A DNA stretch of 64,000 bases from Alcaligenes faecalis (GTDB lineage: Bacteria > Pseudomonadota > Gammaproteobacteria > Burkholderiales > Burkholderiaceae_B), in the NCBI RefSeq assembly GCF_002443155.1, contig NZ_CP023667.1, forward strand, positions 1,302,001 through 1,366,000, written 5' to 3'. The notes under the pieces are model-generated. The model was given only the letters and a program-made list of their open reading frames with translations. It was not told where the DNA came from and made no database searches. This document shows positions 18,994-27,724 of the stretch, one piece after another (the first letter of the stretch is position 1; every line of letters begins with the position of its first letter). Made by a program: the position numbers and the translations under genes.

Positions 18994-19948
18994 TTGAAGC
19001 AAAGTAGTCGCGAGCGCGTTGTGCATCGTTGTCGATGGCGGCGATCATTGTGATGAGGTCCGGGAATTTTTCCTCGTCCCTGACAAATTCCAGAAATTCT
19101 ATACGGGCAAGTTTACCGTAAGCATCCAGGCGTTGGTCCAGTAAATGCACCTCTAACAGCAGCCGTCCCTGGTCTATGACGGTTGGGCGTACCCCCAAGG
19201 AGGCAATGCCGGGCAGAGCCTGTCCGGTCAGTCCGTGAACCCGGACCACGTACACGCCTGAGCGGGCGGCACAGTGTTCGGGAACACGCACGTTCAAGGT
19301 CGGGTAGCCAATGTCCCGGCCCAGCTTCTGGCCATGAATGACATGACCACTAATATGAAAGGGTTTGCCCAGCAGGGCACGGGCGCGGTCCAGCTGGCCC
19401 ACGGCCAGGGCGGTGCGCACTTCCGAGCTGGAGATGCGGCGGCCATCGGCATCGGCCACATCGTGCAGGGTCTCGACGCTGAAGCCATGGCGCTTGCCCG
19501 CTTCGCGCAACATTTCAATGTCACCGGCCCGTTTGTGGCCGTAGCGGAAATCCTCGCCCACCAGCAACCAGCCGGTGTTCAGACCCTGGACCAGAATCTC
19601 GTCAATAAAGGTAGCGGCCGACATATCGGCCATGGCCTGATTGAAGCGAGCCAGATAAATTTGTTCAATGCCGCATTGATGCAGGGCTTCGACCTTGTCG
19701 CGCAGGCCGCTGATCTGTGTGGGGATCAGTTCGGGCCGTTGGCCGCGCTGCGCAAAAAAGGCGCGCGGGTGGGGCGTGAAGGTCATTACACAGGAGCTCA
19801 GGTCCTGCTGGCGCGCCACTTCATTGACGCGATGCAAGATGGCCTGATGGCCCAGGTGGACCCCGTCAAAATTGCCAATGGTGACAGCGCTGCGGGCCGT
19901 GCTGTTGCGCCGCGGCAGAGAGCGATAGAGTTTTAGATCAGATTTCAC
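18983..19948 (-). CDS. ribF: Bifunctional riboflavin kinase / FAD synthetase
   Basis: 321 aa; converts riboflavin to FMN and FMN to FAD. The nucleotidyltransferase domain has [16 protein letters not shown] near the N-terminus and [13 protein letters not shown]. The kinase domain has [15 protein letters not shown] (PTxN motif) and the Glu in LLLEVHLLD. It is the first gene of the minus-strand cluster and is divergent from purN, 49 bp away. Confidence 0.96.
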   Translation of the reverse strand: MKSDLKLYRSLPRRNSTARSAVTIGNFDGVHLGHQAILHRVNEVARQQDLSSCVMTFTPHPRAFFAQRGQRPELIPTQISGLRDKVEALHQCGIEQIYLARFNQAMADMSAATFIDEILVQGLNTGWLLVGEDFRYGHKRAGDIEMLREAGKRHGFSVETLHDVADADGRRISSSEVRTALAVGQLDRARALLGKPFHISGHVIHGQKLGRDIGYPTLNVRVPEHCAARSGVYVVRVHGLTGQALPGIASLGVRPTVIDQGRLLLEVHLLDQRLDAYGKLARIEFLEFVRDEEKFPDLITMIAAIDNDAQRARDYFASNGL

Positions 19949-19997
19949 AAGCGAGAGTTTACAATTTTGGATTCGTTATTTCTCGGGAAACAGGATT

Positions 19998-20654
19998 TTG
20001 ACCGATTCCACCCTACCTTGTCGCCTTGTTGTGCTTATTTCAGGCCGGGGCTCCAACTTGCAGGCCATAGGCGAACTGATCAAGACAGCGGGCTTAAATG
20101 GCCGTATCGAGGCGGTCATCTCTAACAAGGGCGATGCGCCCGGACTGGAATGGGCGCAGCGTCAAGGGCTGCCTACCGAGACGGTTTCGCATCGCGAATT
20201 TGCAACACGTGAAGCCTTTGACCAGGCTTTGGCACGCGTGATCGACCGCTACCAGCCAGATTATGTTCTACTTGCGGGATTCATGCGCATCCTGAGCACA
20301 GGTTTTGTTCAGCACTATGCAGGCAAGCTCATCAATATACACCCATCCTTGCTTCCTAGCTTTCCCGGTTTGAATACCCATCAACAGGCACTTGACGCGG
20401 GCGTGCAGTTTCACGGCTGCTCGGTGCACTTTGTGACCCCTGTGCTCGATGATGGTCCCATCATTGCTCAAACTATCGTGCCCGTCCTGCACGACGATGA
20501 TGCCCAAACCCTGGCAGAGCGCGTTCTGGCAACTGAACACCACGTCTATACCGAGGCCGTACGCTGGCTGATCGAGGGACGGGTGCGTTTGCAGGCTGAT
20601 GGCCGTGTCGAGGTTGCCGGACTTGCGCATCGCGGCTTTTATTTCCCCGCCTGA
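19998..20654 (+). CDS. purN: Phosphoribosylglycinamide formyltransferase
   Basis: 218 aa; transfers formyl from 10-formyl-THF to GAR in purine synthesis. GRGSNLQAI binds phosphate. The catalytic triad is visible: Asn and His in NIHPSLLPSFPG and Asp in VTPVLDDGPIIAQ. The only plausible start is TTG 19998 (MTDSTLPCRLVVL), with a weak CAGGA upstream; no in-frame ATG exists before the conserved region. Confidence 0.94.
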   Translation: MTDSTLPCRLVVLISGRGSNLQAIGELIKTAGLNGRIEAVISNKGDAPGLEWAQRQGLPTETVSHREFATREAFDQALARVIDRYQPDYVLLAGFMRILSTGFVQHYAGKLINIHPSLLPSFPGLNTHQQALDAGVQFHGCSVHFVTPVLDDGPIIAQTIVPVLHDDDAQTLAERVLATEHHVYTEAVRWLIEGRVRLQADGRVEVAGLAHRGFYFPA

Positions 20655-20686
20655 TTGAGCGGGCTATTTGGAATTTTTGAATATTC

Positions 20687-22093
20687 ATGTCTGATCACCA
20701 ACAATCCCGCGGCCGCTCGGACCGCAAGCGCCCGTCCTCGTCTGCCCAACGTAACGAGTCCGGGGCGCGTGGTCGCCCTTATGCAGCACGCCGCGACAAA
20801 CCCTCGGGTCCACCCGAGCCGGGAGCGATGGCACAGCGCCGTCTGGAGCAGGTCTCCAGCGCCCTGGGTGAAGTTTTGCAGTGGAAGCACCCCGCCGACC
20901 TGGCCTTGACACGCTGGGCGCGTACACGCCCCAAAATGGGCTCGCGTGACCGTGCCGAGATTCGCGAGGCCGTGTTTGATGTGCTGCGCCACCTGCGTCA
21001 GTACCGTAACTGGGCGGAAAGCGGCGTAGGCCCATCCACCCGTCGTCTGGCCATTCTGGGCCTGTCTACCGCCATCGGTCAGGAATCCCTGTCTTTGGGT
21101 CTGACGGAAGAAGAGCGCCAGTGGCTGGGCCATATCCGTGCCCTGAATGTGGACGGTCTGCCGGTTGGCGTGCGCCTGAGCCTGCCCGAGTGGCTGGAAG
21201 AGCGTCTGAAAGAGATCCCGGATTCCTACAAGCTGATGGCCGCCATGAACGAGCAGGCCTTGCTGGATCTGCGCGTCAATCCCATGAAAGCCGAGCGTGA
21301 CGCCGTATTGCGTCAGCTGCAAAACGGCCCCATGGCGCGCTTCAAACCCGTTGCCATGCCGTTTTCGCCTTGGGGTATCCGTATTGAAGGCCGCCCATCT
21401 GTCGCAGTATGGCCACAGTATGAGAAAGGCGAGCTGGAAATTCAGGAAGAGGGCAGCCAGTTGCTGACCGCCTTGCTGGAGCCTCGCCGTGGCGAGATGG
21501 TTATTGACTACTGCGCCGGTGCTGGTGGCAAATCCCTGCTGCTGGGCGCCCTGATGCGCTCCACAGGCCGTTTGTACGCCTTTGACGTGTCCGCAACCCG
21601 TTTGAACAAGGCCAAACCGCGCTTTGCTCGTGCTGGTCTGTCCAATGTGGTGCCTGTCGTGATTCAGGAAGCGGGCGACCAGCGTGTTCGCCGCCTGCAT
21701 GGCAAGGCACAGCGCGTATTGGTCGACGCCCCTTGCAGCGGCTTGGGAACTTTACGTCGAAATCCTGATCTTAAGTGGCGTCAACACCCCCAAGCTCTGG
21801 AGCAGTACACTCAGATGCAGGCCGACATTCTGGAGCAAGCTGCGGCTTGCGTCGCACCAGGAGGTCGTTTGGTTTATGCAACATGTAGTTTCTTGCCTGA
21901 AGAAAACGAGCAGCAAGTGCAGGCGTTCTTGGACAAACATCCCGAGTTCAAGCTGCTGGATGCCCGGGAAATCTTGAAGGACAAATGTCCGGCCCTCGCG
22001 CTAGAGGGGCCTTATTTGAATCTGCGCACGGACCGTCACCAAACCGACTGTTTCTTTGGTGCGGCACTTGAACGAATCACGGAAAGTGCTTGA
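20687..22093 (+). CDS. RsmB/NOP family rRNA cytosine-C5 methyltransferase
   Basis: 468 aa SAM-dependent RNA methyltransferase. A basic, disordered N-terminus (about 35 residues) is followed by a NusB-like helical region and a Rossmann domain with DYCAGAGGKSLLL. Both catalytic cysteines are seen: VLVDAPCSGLGTLRR and VYATCSFLPEENE. It is likely an rRNA m5C enzyme; whether the target is C967 (RsmB) cannot be read. Probably cotranscribed with purN, 32 bp upstream. Confidence 0.88.
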   Translation: MSDHQQSRGRSDRKRPSSSAQRNESGARGRPYAARRDKPSGPPEPGAMAQRRLEQVSSALGEVLQWKHPADLALTRWARTRPKMGSRDRAEIREAVFDVLRHLRQYRNWAESGVGPSTRRLAILGLSTAIGQESLSLGLTEEERQWLGHIRALNVDGLPVGVRLSLPEWLEERLKEIPDSYKLMAAMNEQALLDLRVNPMKAERDAVLRQLQNGPMARFKPVAMPFSPWGIRIEGRPSVAVWPQYEKGELEIQEEGSQLLTALLEPRRGEMVIDYCAGAGGKSLLLGALMRSTGRLYAFDVSATRLNKAKPRFARAGLSNVVPVVIQEAGDQRVRRLHGKAQRVLVDAPCSGLGTLRRNPDLKWRQHPQALEQYTQMQADILEQAAACVAPGGRLVYATCSFLPEENEQQVQAFLDKHPEFKLLDAREILKDKCPALALEGPYLNLRTDRHQTDCFFGAALERITESA

Positions 22094-22194
22094 TTTAAAG
22101 CAAGTTCGTCCTTAAATAGTGTTATTGTTAACTGGTTAGGTGGGCTACACTTTTCCGGTTTCCCTTAACACAAAGATCAGGTCTAAAAGGGTCT

Positions 22195-23421
22195 ATGCAA
22201 TCGTTTCTTTCTTTTCTTGCTGACGGATGGCTGCAACTGTCTTGGTGGCAGCTTACTCTCGTCATTCTGGCGGTGACTCATGTCACTATTGTGTCAGTTA
22301 CCGTATTTCTCCACCGCAGTCAGGCGCACCGCGGGCTGGACCTGCACCCAGCGCTGATGCATTTCTTCCGTTTCTGGCTCTGGATGACCACCGGTATGGT
22401 CACAAAAGAATGGGTTGCGATTCACCGCAAGCACCACGCCAAATGCGAACGTGAAGGCGATCCCCATTCCCCTGTGGTCTTTGGTCTGGGCCAGGTGTTC
22501 TTCCGTGGTGCAGAACTGTACCGTCAGGAAGCCACCAACCCTGAAACCTTGAAGCGTTTCGGTCACGGCACCCCCGATGACTGGCTCGAACGCAACCTGT
22601 ACAGCAAATACAGCATGTTGGGTATTACCATCATGTTGGGTATTGATCTGTTCCTGTTCGGTCTGCTGGGTCTGACTGTCTGGGCTATCCAGATGGCCTG
22701 GATTCCTTTCTGGGCTGCCGGTGTGGTGAACGGTCTGGGTCACGCTATCGGTTACCGCAACTTTGCCAGCCCTGATACCAGCACCAACGTGTTCCCTTGG
22801 GGCATCATCATTGGTGGTGAAGAGCTGCACAACAACCACCACGCTTACGGTACGTCCGCCAAGTTCTCCAGCAAATGGTACGAATTTGACTTGGGCTGGT
22901 GCTACATCTCGGTGTTCAAGGCACTGGGTCTGGCCAAGGTCAAGAAGGTCGCTCCCAAGCTGCGTCTGGAGCCTAGCGTGCCTTCGAATGCTCCGCTGGA
23001 AGGCATCAGCCTGGCCACCTTGCAGGGCGTGATTACTCACCGCTACGAAATTCTGGCCCGCTATGCGGACATCATCAAAACCACGGCCTCGGAAGAGATT
23101 GCCCGTCTGAAACCACAGGTGAACAAGGACAATCCGAATTGCTCCTGGTCCCTGCTGGAAAGCTGCAATGACTGGATTGGTCGTGGCGACGATGTGCTGG
23201 CTCCCGAGCAGCGCGCTGAACTGGAAACGGTAGCGGCTGGCGATTCCCGCCTGTCCATCCTGGTTCGCATGCAGCGTGAACTGGCCGGTATCTGGGAAAG
23301 CTCCAGCGCCTCCAGCGAGCAGTTGCTGTCCGACCTGCGCGCATGGTGCCAGCGCGCTCAGCAAAGTGGTATTGAAAGTCTTGAGCAGTTCGCCTTGCGT
23401 CTGCGCCGCTACGCGGCATGA
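22195..23421 (+). CDS. Membrane fatty acid desaturase
   Basis: 408 aa acyl desaturase of the di-iron membrane class. Three histidine clusters are visible: HRSQAHR (about residue 41), HRKHHAK (about 77) and HNNHHAYG (about 215), the delta-9 desaturase arrangement, with hydrophobic pairs between them. An extra C-terminal region of about 130 charged residues lies beyond the desaturase core. It overlaps the uvrD start by 4 bp. The role is inferred to be membrane unsaturation in the cold. Confidence 0.87.
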   Translation: MQSFLSFLADGWLQLSWWQLTLVILAVTHVTIVSVTVFLHRSQAHRGLDLHPALMHFFRFWLWMTTGMVTKEWVAIHRKHHAKCEREGDPHSPVVFGLGQVFFRGAELYRQEATNPETLKRFGHGTPDDWLERNLYSKYSMLGITIMLGIDLFLFGLLGLTVWAIQMAWIPFWAAGVVNGLGHAIGYRNFASPDTSTNVFPWGIIIGGEELHNNHHAYGTSAKFSSKWYEFDLGWCYISVFKALGLAKVKKVAPKLRLEPSVPSNAPLEGISLATLQGVITHRYEILARYADIIKTTASEEIARLKPQVNKDNPNCSWSLLESCNDWIGRGDDVLAPEQRAELETVAAGDSRLSILVRMQRELAGIWESSSASSEQLLSDLRAWCQRAQQSGIESLEQFALRLRRYAA

Positions 23422-25712
23422 TGGATCGCTTAAACCCGGAACAGCGAGCCGCCGTTACTTTACCCTCTGGCCATGCCCTGGTGCTGGCCGGAGCCGGTAG
23501 CGGAAAAACCAGTGTACTGACCTCTCGAATGGCCTGGTTAATCCAGACCGGGCAGGTCAGCCCACATGGCCTTGCTGCTGTTACCTTCACCAATAAAGCC
23601 GCGCGCGAAATGCTGACGCGGCTTACTTCTTTATTGCCTATCGATACCCGCGGAATGTGGGTCGGGACCTTTCACGGCCTGTGCAATCGCTTGCTGCGCA
23701 TGCATTACCGTGATGCCGGTCTGGTACAGACTTTCCAGATCCTGGATACGGCAGATCAGTTGGCCTCCATCAAGCGCATGGTCAAGGCCAACAATGTGGA
23801 CGACGAAAAATTTCCGCCCAAGGAAATTCAGAAGTTCATCAACGCCTGTAAAGAAGATGGCCAACGTCCTGGCGACCTGGAAGCTCACGACCCCCACCGC
23901 CGCCGCCTGATCGAGCTCTATCAGCTTTATCAAGAGCAGTGCGAACGTGAGGGTGTGGTGGACTTTGGCGAGCTATTGCTGCGTGCCTACGAGCTGTTGT
24001 CCCGCAATGCCCCCATTCGTGAGCATTATCAGCGCCGTTTCAAACACATTCTGGTTGACGAGTTCCAGGACACCAACGTGCTGCAGTATCGCTGGTTGCG
24101 TCTTTTGGCCGGTGATCAGGCCTGCATGTTTGCCGTGGGCGATGATGATCAGTCCATCTATGCTTTCCGTGGCGCGAACGTGGGCAATATGGCCGACTTC
24201 GAGCGCGATTATGCCCGTGGCAATGTAATACGCCTGGAGCAGAACTATCGGTCCTGCGGCCATATTCTGGATTCAGCCAACGCGCTGATCGAGAACAATA
24301 GTGGTCGCCTGGGCAAGAATCTGTGGACCGATAGCGGCGAAGGCGAGCTGGTACGCATCAGCGAACTGGCCTCGGATGCTTTGGAAGCTCAGTGGATTGT
24401 GGATGAAGTCCGCGCCCTGATTGCTGAAGGCAAGCCACGTCGTGAAATTGCCATTCTGTATCGCAGTAACGCCCAGTCGCGGGTGATCGAGCACAGGCTG
24501 TTTTCCCAAGGCTTGCCCTACAAAGTGTATGGCGGCCACCGCTTCTTCGAGCGTCAGGAAATCAAGCACGTACTGGCTTACTTGCGCCTGATGGACAACG
24601 CAGATGATGACACCGCTTTCCTGCGCGTCGTGAACTTTCCGACTCGTGGTATCGGTGCCCGCTCTGTCGAGCAACTGGCTGATCTGGCGCGCGAACGCGG
24701 TACCAGCCTGTTGCGTGCAATTCCCTATTTGCAAGGGCGTGCGGCTGCCAGCTTGATGCGTTTCTCGAACCTGATTCAGGATATGGCCAGCCAGGCGCAG
24801 ATCCTGTCTTTGCCCGAGCTGATTGAGCACGTTGTCCACGATAGCACCTTGCTGGCCCATTACCAGGCCGACCGCGAAGGTGCCGAGCGACTGGAAAACT
24901 TGCAGGAATTGGTCAACGCAGCCACGGTGTTTGTGGGTGAAGAAGGCTTTGCCGAGCTGCCAGCCGGTCGAGTCCCAGAAGCTGTGGCGGGCGAGTCCGA
25001 GCAGGCCATGCAGAACCCGGACCAAGCGACTGCCTCCGTGCTGGCTCCCATGTCGCCTTTGGGCTCCTTCCTGACCCATGCTTCTCTGGAGGCCGGGGAC
25101 AATCAGGCCCAGGCAGGCCAGGACGCCATTCAGCTGATGACGATCCATGCCGCCAAAGGTCTGGAGTTTGATGCGGTCTTCATTACCGGCCTGGAAGAGG
25201 GTTTGTTCCCGCATGAGAACAGCTTGTTCGACCCCGGTGGGATCGAGGAAGAGCGTCGCTTGATGTACGTGGCGATTACGCGGGCACGTCAGCGCTTGTA
25301 CATTACCCTGGCACAAAGCCGCATGCTGCACGGCCAGACGCGTTACGCCATGCGTTCACGCTTTCTGGAAGAGCTGCCGGAGCAACACATCAAATGGTTG
25401 TCGGCTCGCTATACCAGTTCGCCCATGCAGTCAGAGGCCAGTTCGGGTGCATTCCGTCGTGGTCAGAGCTGGGAGTCCAAGGACAAGAGCTATTCGGCCC
25501 AGCCTTACGGCGGTCGCAGTCACACCAGCGTGCTGGAAGTGAATGGCCAGACCTTCCGTGTGGGGCAGGGGGTGCATCACAACCGCTTTGGTGAAGGCAC
25601 CATTATTAATTTGACCGGTCAGGGCGATGATGCCCAGGCCTTGATTCAGTTCCGTGAAGTCGGCAGCAAGACTCTGGCCCTGGCCATTGCCAAGCTGGAT
25701 CCTGTGAGCTGA
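23418..25712 (+). CDS. uvrD: UvrD-like DNA helicase
   Basis: 764 aa superfamily 1A 3'-5' helicase for excision and mismatch repair. Motif I is LAGAGSGKTSVL (about residue 24), Walker B is HILVDEFQDTN, motif III is FAVGDDDQSIYAFRGA, and motifs V/VI are TIHAAKGLEFDAVF and RLMYVAITRARQRLY. The C-terminal Tudor-like patch (VHHNRFGEGTIINL) that contacts RNA polymerase is present. Two Met codons start the gene; the first overlaps the desaturase stop. Translation is probably coupled. Confidence 0.94.
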   Translation: MMDRLNPEQRAAVTLPSGHALVLAGAGSGKTSVLTSRMAWLIQTGQVSPHGLAAVTFTNKAAREMLTRLTSLLPIDTRGMWVGTFHGLCNRLLRMHYRDAGLVQTFQILDTADQLASIKRMVKANNVDDEKFPPKEIQKFINACKEDGQRPGDLEAHDPHRRRLIELYQLYQEQCEREGVVDFGELLLRAYELLSRNAPIREHYQRRFKHILVDEFQDTNVLQYRWLRLLAGDQACMFAVGDDDQSIYAFRGANVGNMADFERDYARGNVIRLEQNYRSCGHILDSANALIENNSGRLGKNLWTDSGEGELVRISELASDALEAQWIVDEVRALIAEGKPRREIAILYRSNAQSRVIEHRLFSQGLPYKVYGGHRFFERQEIKHVLAYLRLMDNADDDTAFLRVVNFPTRGIGARSVEQLADLARERGTSLLRAIPYLQGRAAASLMRFSNLIQDMASQAQILSLPELIEHVVHDSTLLAHYQADREGAERLENLQELVNAATVFVGEEGFAELPAGRVPEAVAGESEQAMQNPDQATASVLAPMSPLGSFLTHASLEAGDNQAQAGQDAIQLMTIHAAKGLEFDAVFITGLEEGLFPHENSLFDPGGIEEERRLMYVAITRARQRLYITLAQSRMLHGQTRYAMRSRFLEELPEQHIKWLSARYTSSPMQSEASSGAFRRGQSWESKDKSYSAQPYGGRSHTSVLEVNGQTFRVGQGVHHNRFGEGTIINLTGQGDDAQALIQFREVGSKTLALAIAKLDPVS

Positions 25713-25753
25713 TAAGCGAAATAGGTACTGAGTCAGTCGATTGCAGTTTGAAG

Positions 25754-25781
25754 GCCCCCGGATACTCCGGGGGCTTTTTTT
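25754..25781 (+). terminator. Terminator after uvrD
   Basis: GCCCCCGGA (25754-25762), loop TAC, TCCGGGGGC (25766-25774), then seven T. The same stem with a different loop recurs after the PhnA-like gene at 43119. Confidence 0.93.
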
Positions 25782-26104
25782 ATGGCCGCACAAAGCCATG
25801 GGAGTTTTCAAACAGACGCGTTTTTTTGCCTGGTTTTTGCATTAAGCAGTTCAATTCTCCTGCTCCTCATTCTTGGTTTCCTAGCCTCCCAAGAAAAAAC
25901 TCATGTTTTATTTCCTGTTTTTGACTGGGGGAAGGTGTGTTCGGAAACCCATGCTGTATGCGGGTTTCCTGTTTTTAGTGTTCTTCTTTTAGCTGCTATA
26001 TGAGCGTTATATATAAGGGTTATAGTTTCTGGTTATAAAGATAGTGCCCCCATAAAATCGAAGCCTAAATTAATTACAGATAACAAACACACATGGAGGC
26101 GATC
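25782..26104. other. 323-bp AT-rich gap before the sulfite dehydrogenase gene
   Basis: No convincing gene: a 73-codon frame lacks a ribosome binding site. It holds a terminator-like hairpin (separate entry) and, between 25998 and 26090, AT-rich sequence suitable for the sorA promoter (TATATATAAGGG, TATAAAG). Confidence 0.5.
25943..25976 (+). terminator. Orphan terminator-like hairpin
   Basis: GGAAACCC (25943-25950) pairs with GGGTTTCC (25962-25969), followed by TGTTTTT. It lies about 160 bp after the uvrD terminator and about 130 bp before sorA with no gene of its own, so it may end a short untranslated transcript or act as an attenuator. Confidence 0.6.
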
Positions 26105-27325
26105 ATGGAACCTAGCAATCTCTCGCGCCGGCGCATGCTTTTGTCCACGGGCGGAGTCATGGCCTTGGCGGGAACGGCAAGCCTGACACCCTTGTCAGCT
26201 GCACTGGCCCAGGAAAAGGCGAAAACGCAGGCTAAAGCCTTGCCAGCCTATGCATCCTGGAAACATGCCGATAGCTTGATCGTGCACAGTGCCAACACCA
26301 TTGAAACCAAGCGCAGCGCGTTTGGTTCGGGTCTGATCACACCGCTGGACCGCTTGTTCGTGCGCAATAACGTCGCTCCTCCGTCCGAGCAGATCGTCGC
26401 CGATCCAGACGCATGGGTATTGGCGATCAAGGGCGTAAAGAATCCTAAAGACATGACCGTGGCCGAGCTGAAACGCCTGGGTCTGGTCGCCGTACCCATG
26501 GTGCTGCAGTGCTCTGGTAACGGTCGTGCTTTTTTCCCCGAGAAACCCAGCGGTACACAGTGGACCGTAGGCGCAGCAGGCTGTGTGGTCTTTACTGGCG
26601 TGCCGATCAAGGCTGTGCTGGAGGCTGTCGGTGGCATGGAAGAGGGTGCCAAGTACATGACCGGTCAAGGCGGCGAGGAGATTCCTCAGGGATTGGACCC
26701 GAACACCATCATGGTGGAGCGTTCGATTCCGCTGGAAGCCATTGATGACGCGATTCTGGCTTGGGAAATCAATGGTCAGCCTATCCCTCTGGCCCACGGC
26801 GGCCCCTTGCGCTTGGTCGTGCCGGGTTACACCGGGGTCAATAACGTCAAGTACATCAAGCAGCTGGCGTTTACCAAGGAGCAGTCTGCCGCCAACATTC
26901 AGCAAAACAGCTACCGCCTGGCGCCAGTGGGTGAAAAGTCCAACCCGAATCAGGAATCGGTTTGGGAAATGCCCGTCAAATCCTGGGTGACCAGCCCCAG
27001 CGGTGAGCCGGGTGAGGAGCTCAAGGCCGGCAAGGTACAGATCCAGGGCTTGGCCTTTGGGGGCATGACGGCAGCCAAAGAGGTGGAAGTGTCCGTGGAT
27101 GGCGGCAAAAACTGGGTGAAAGCGACGTTTGTGGGCCCTGATCTGGGCAAATATGCGTGGCGTCAGTTCGTTGTGGGCGTGGATCTGAAACCGGGCAAGT
27201 ACGAGATTGCCAGTCGTGCGACCAGCGAAGCAGGCACGGCACAGCCTGAAGAGCGTGTAGCCAATAACCGTGGCTATTTGAACAATAGCTGGCGCGACCA
27301 CATGCTGGCTGTCACGGTAGTTTAA
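26105..27325 (+). CDS. sorA: Sulfite dehydrogenase molybdopterin subunit SorA
   Basis: 406 aa periplasmic sulfite oxidase-family enzyme oxidising sulfite to sulfate. A Tat signal is visible (SRRRMLLSTGGVMALAG). The Mo ligand is Cys136 in MVLQCSGNGRAFF, followed by the dimerisation domain. ATG 26105 is preferred over 26093 because GGAGG lies 5 bp upstream of it. The next gene encodes a small cytochrome c, so electrons would pass to the respiratory chain as in Starkeya SorAB. The Mo cofactor family is clear; the exact substrate is inferred. Confidence 0.9.
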   Translation: MEPSNLSRRRMLLSTGGVMALAGTASLTPLSAALAQEKAKTQAKALPAYASWKHADSLIVHSANTIETKRSAFGSGLITPLDRLFVRNNVAPPSEQIVADPDAWVLAIKGVKNPKDMTVAELKRLGLVAVPMVLQCSGNGRAFFPEKPSGTQWTVGAAGCVVFTGVPIKAVLEAVGGMEEGAKYMTGQGGEEIPQGLDPNTIMVERSIPLEAIDDAILAWEINGQPIPLAHGGPLRLVVPGYTGVNNVKYIKQLAFTKEQSAANIQQNSYRLAPVGEKSNPNQESVWEMPVKSWVTSPSGEPGEELKAGKVQIQGLAFGGMTAAKEVEVSVDGGKNWVKATFVGPDLGKYAWRQFVVGVDLKPGKYEIASRATSEAGTAQPEERVANNRGYLNNSWRDHMLAVTVV

Positions 27326-27341
27326 GTCTTGAATGTTGTAC

Positions 27342-27363
27342 CCGCCCCGTCAGCTCGGGGCGG
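27342..27363 (+). promoter_or_regulatory. Hairpin between sorA and sorB
   Basis: CCGCCCCG (27342-27349) pairs with CGGGGCGG (27356-27363) and has no T-run. It would sit in the sorAB message and probably adjusts relative expression or stability. Confidence 0.6.
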
Positions 27364-27378
27364 TTATGGAAGGGAATC

Positions 27379-27687
27379 ATGAAGAAATATCTCGTTGCTG
27401 CAGTATCTGTATTTGTTTTCAGTACCCAGGCTTACGCTCAGGAGCAAGGCAAGGAACTGTTTCTGACAGGCGCCAAGCCCATTGCCTGTGCGGTCTGTCA
27501 TACCCTGGCTGATGCGGGTTCAGCCGGGGCCATCGGTCCGGATCTGGATGAACTCAAGCCGGGCAAGGAGCAGATCCTGAAGGTCATGAAAGAAGGCATG
27601 GGTGCCATGCCTTCTTTTGCTCAAACCATGAGTGACGAAGAGCGTGATGCTGTCGCCACCTATGTCAGCTCTGTAGCGGGTCAATAA
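27379..27687 (+). CDS. sorB: Sulfite dehydrogenase cytochrome c subunit SorB
   Basis: 102 aa exported monohaem cytochrome c. A signal peptide ends at TQAYA (about residue 20). The haem motif is CAVCH (37-41) and Met77 in GAMPSF is the likely axial ligand. It accepts electrons from SorA. The start has GGGAA upstream. It ends 38 bp from the convergent PhoD-like gene. Confidence 0.88.
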   Translation: MKKYLVAAVSVFVFSTQAYAQEQGKELFLTGAKPIACAVCHTLADAGSAGAIGPDLDELKPGKEQILKVMKEGMGAMPSFAQTMSDEERDAVATYVSSVAGQ

Positions 27688-27724
27688 ACCCTGTTGTTGC
27701 CCTTGTAGTCAGGCATTGGCCGCC

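Noticed and set aside
16030..19053. A 1007-codon open frame on the plus strand
   Set aside because: It lies exactly opposite ileS, whose motifs are complete; high GC3 codon use removes stops from the mirrored frame. The sequence shows no domain and is rich in His/Gln/Val as such mirrors are.
25782..26003. 73-codon frame after uvrD
   Set aside because: It begins within the uvrD terminator T-run and contains the orphan hairpin; hydrophobicity comes from T-rich sequence.
26105..27687. SorAB and the TSUP exporter at 44140 as one sulfite-detoxification system
   Set aside because: They are 16 kb apart with different regulators; the TSUP substrate cannot be read from sequence.
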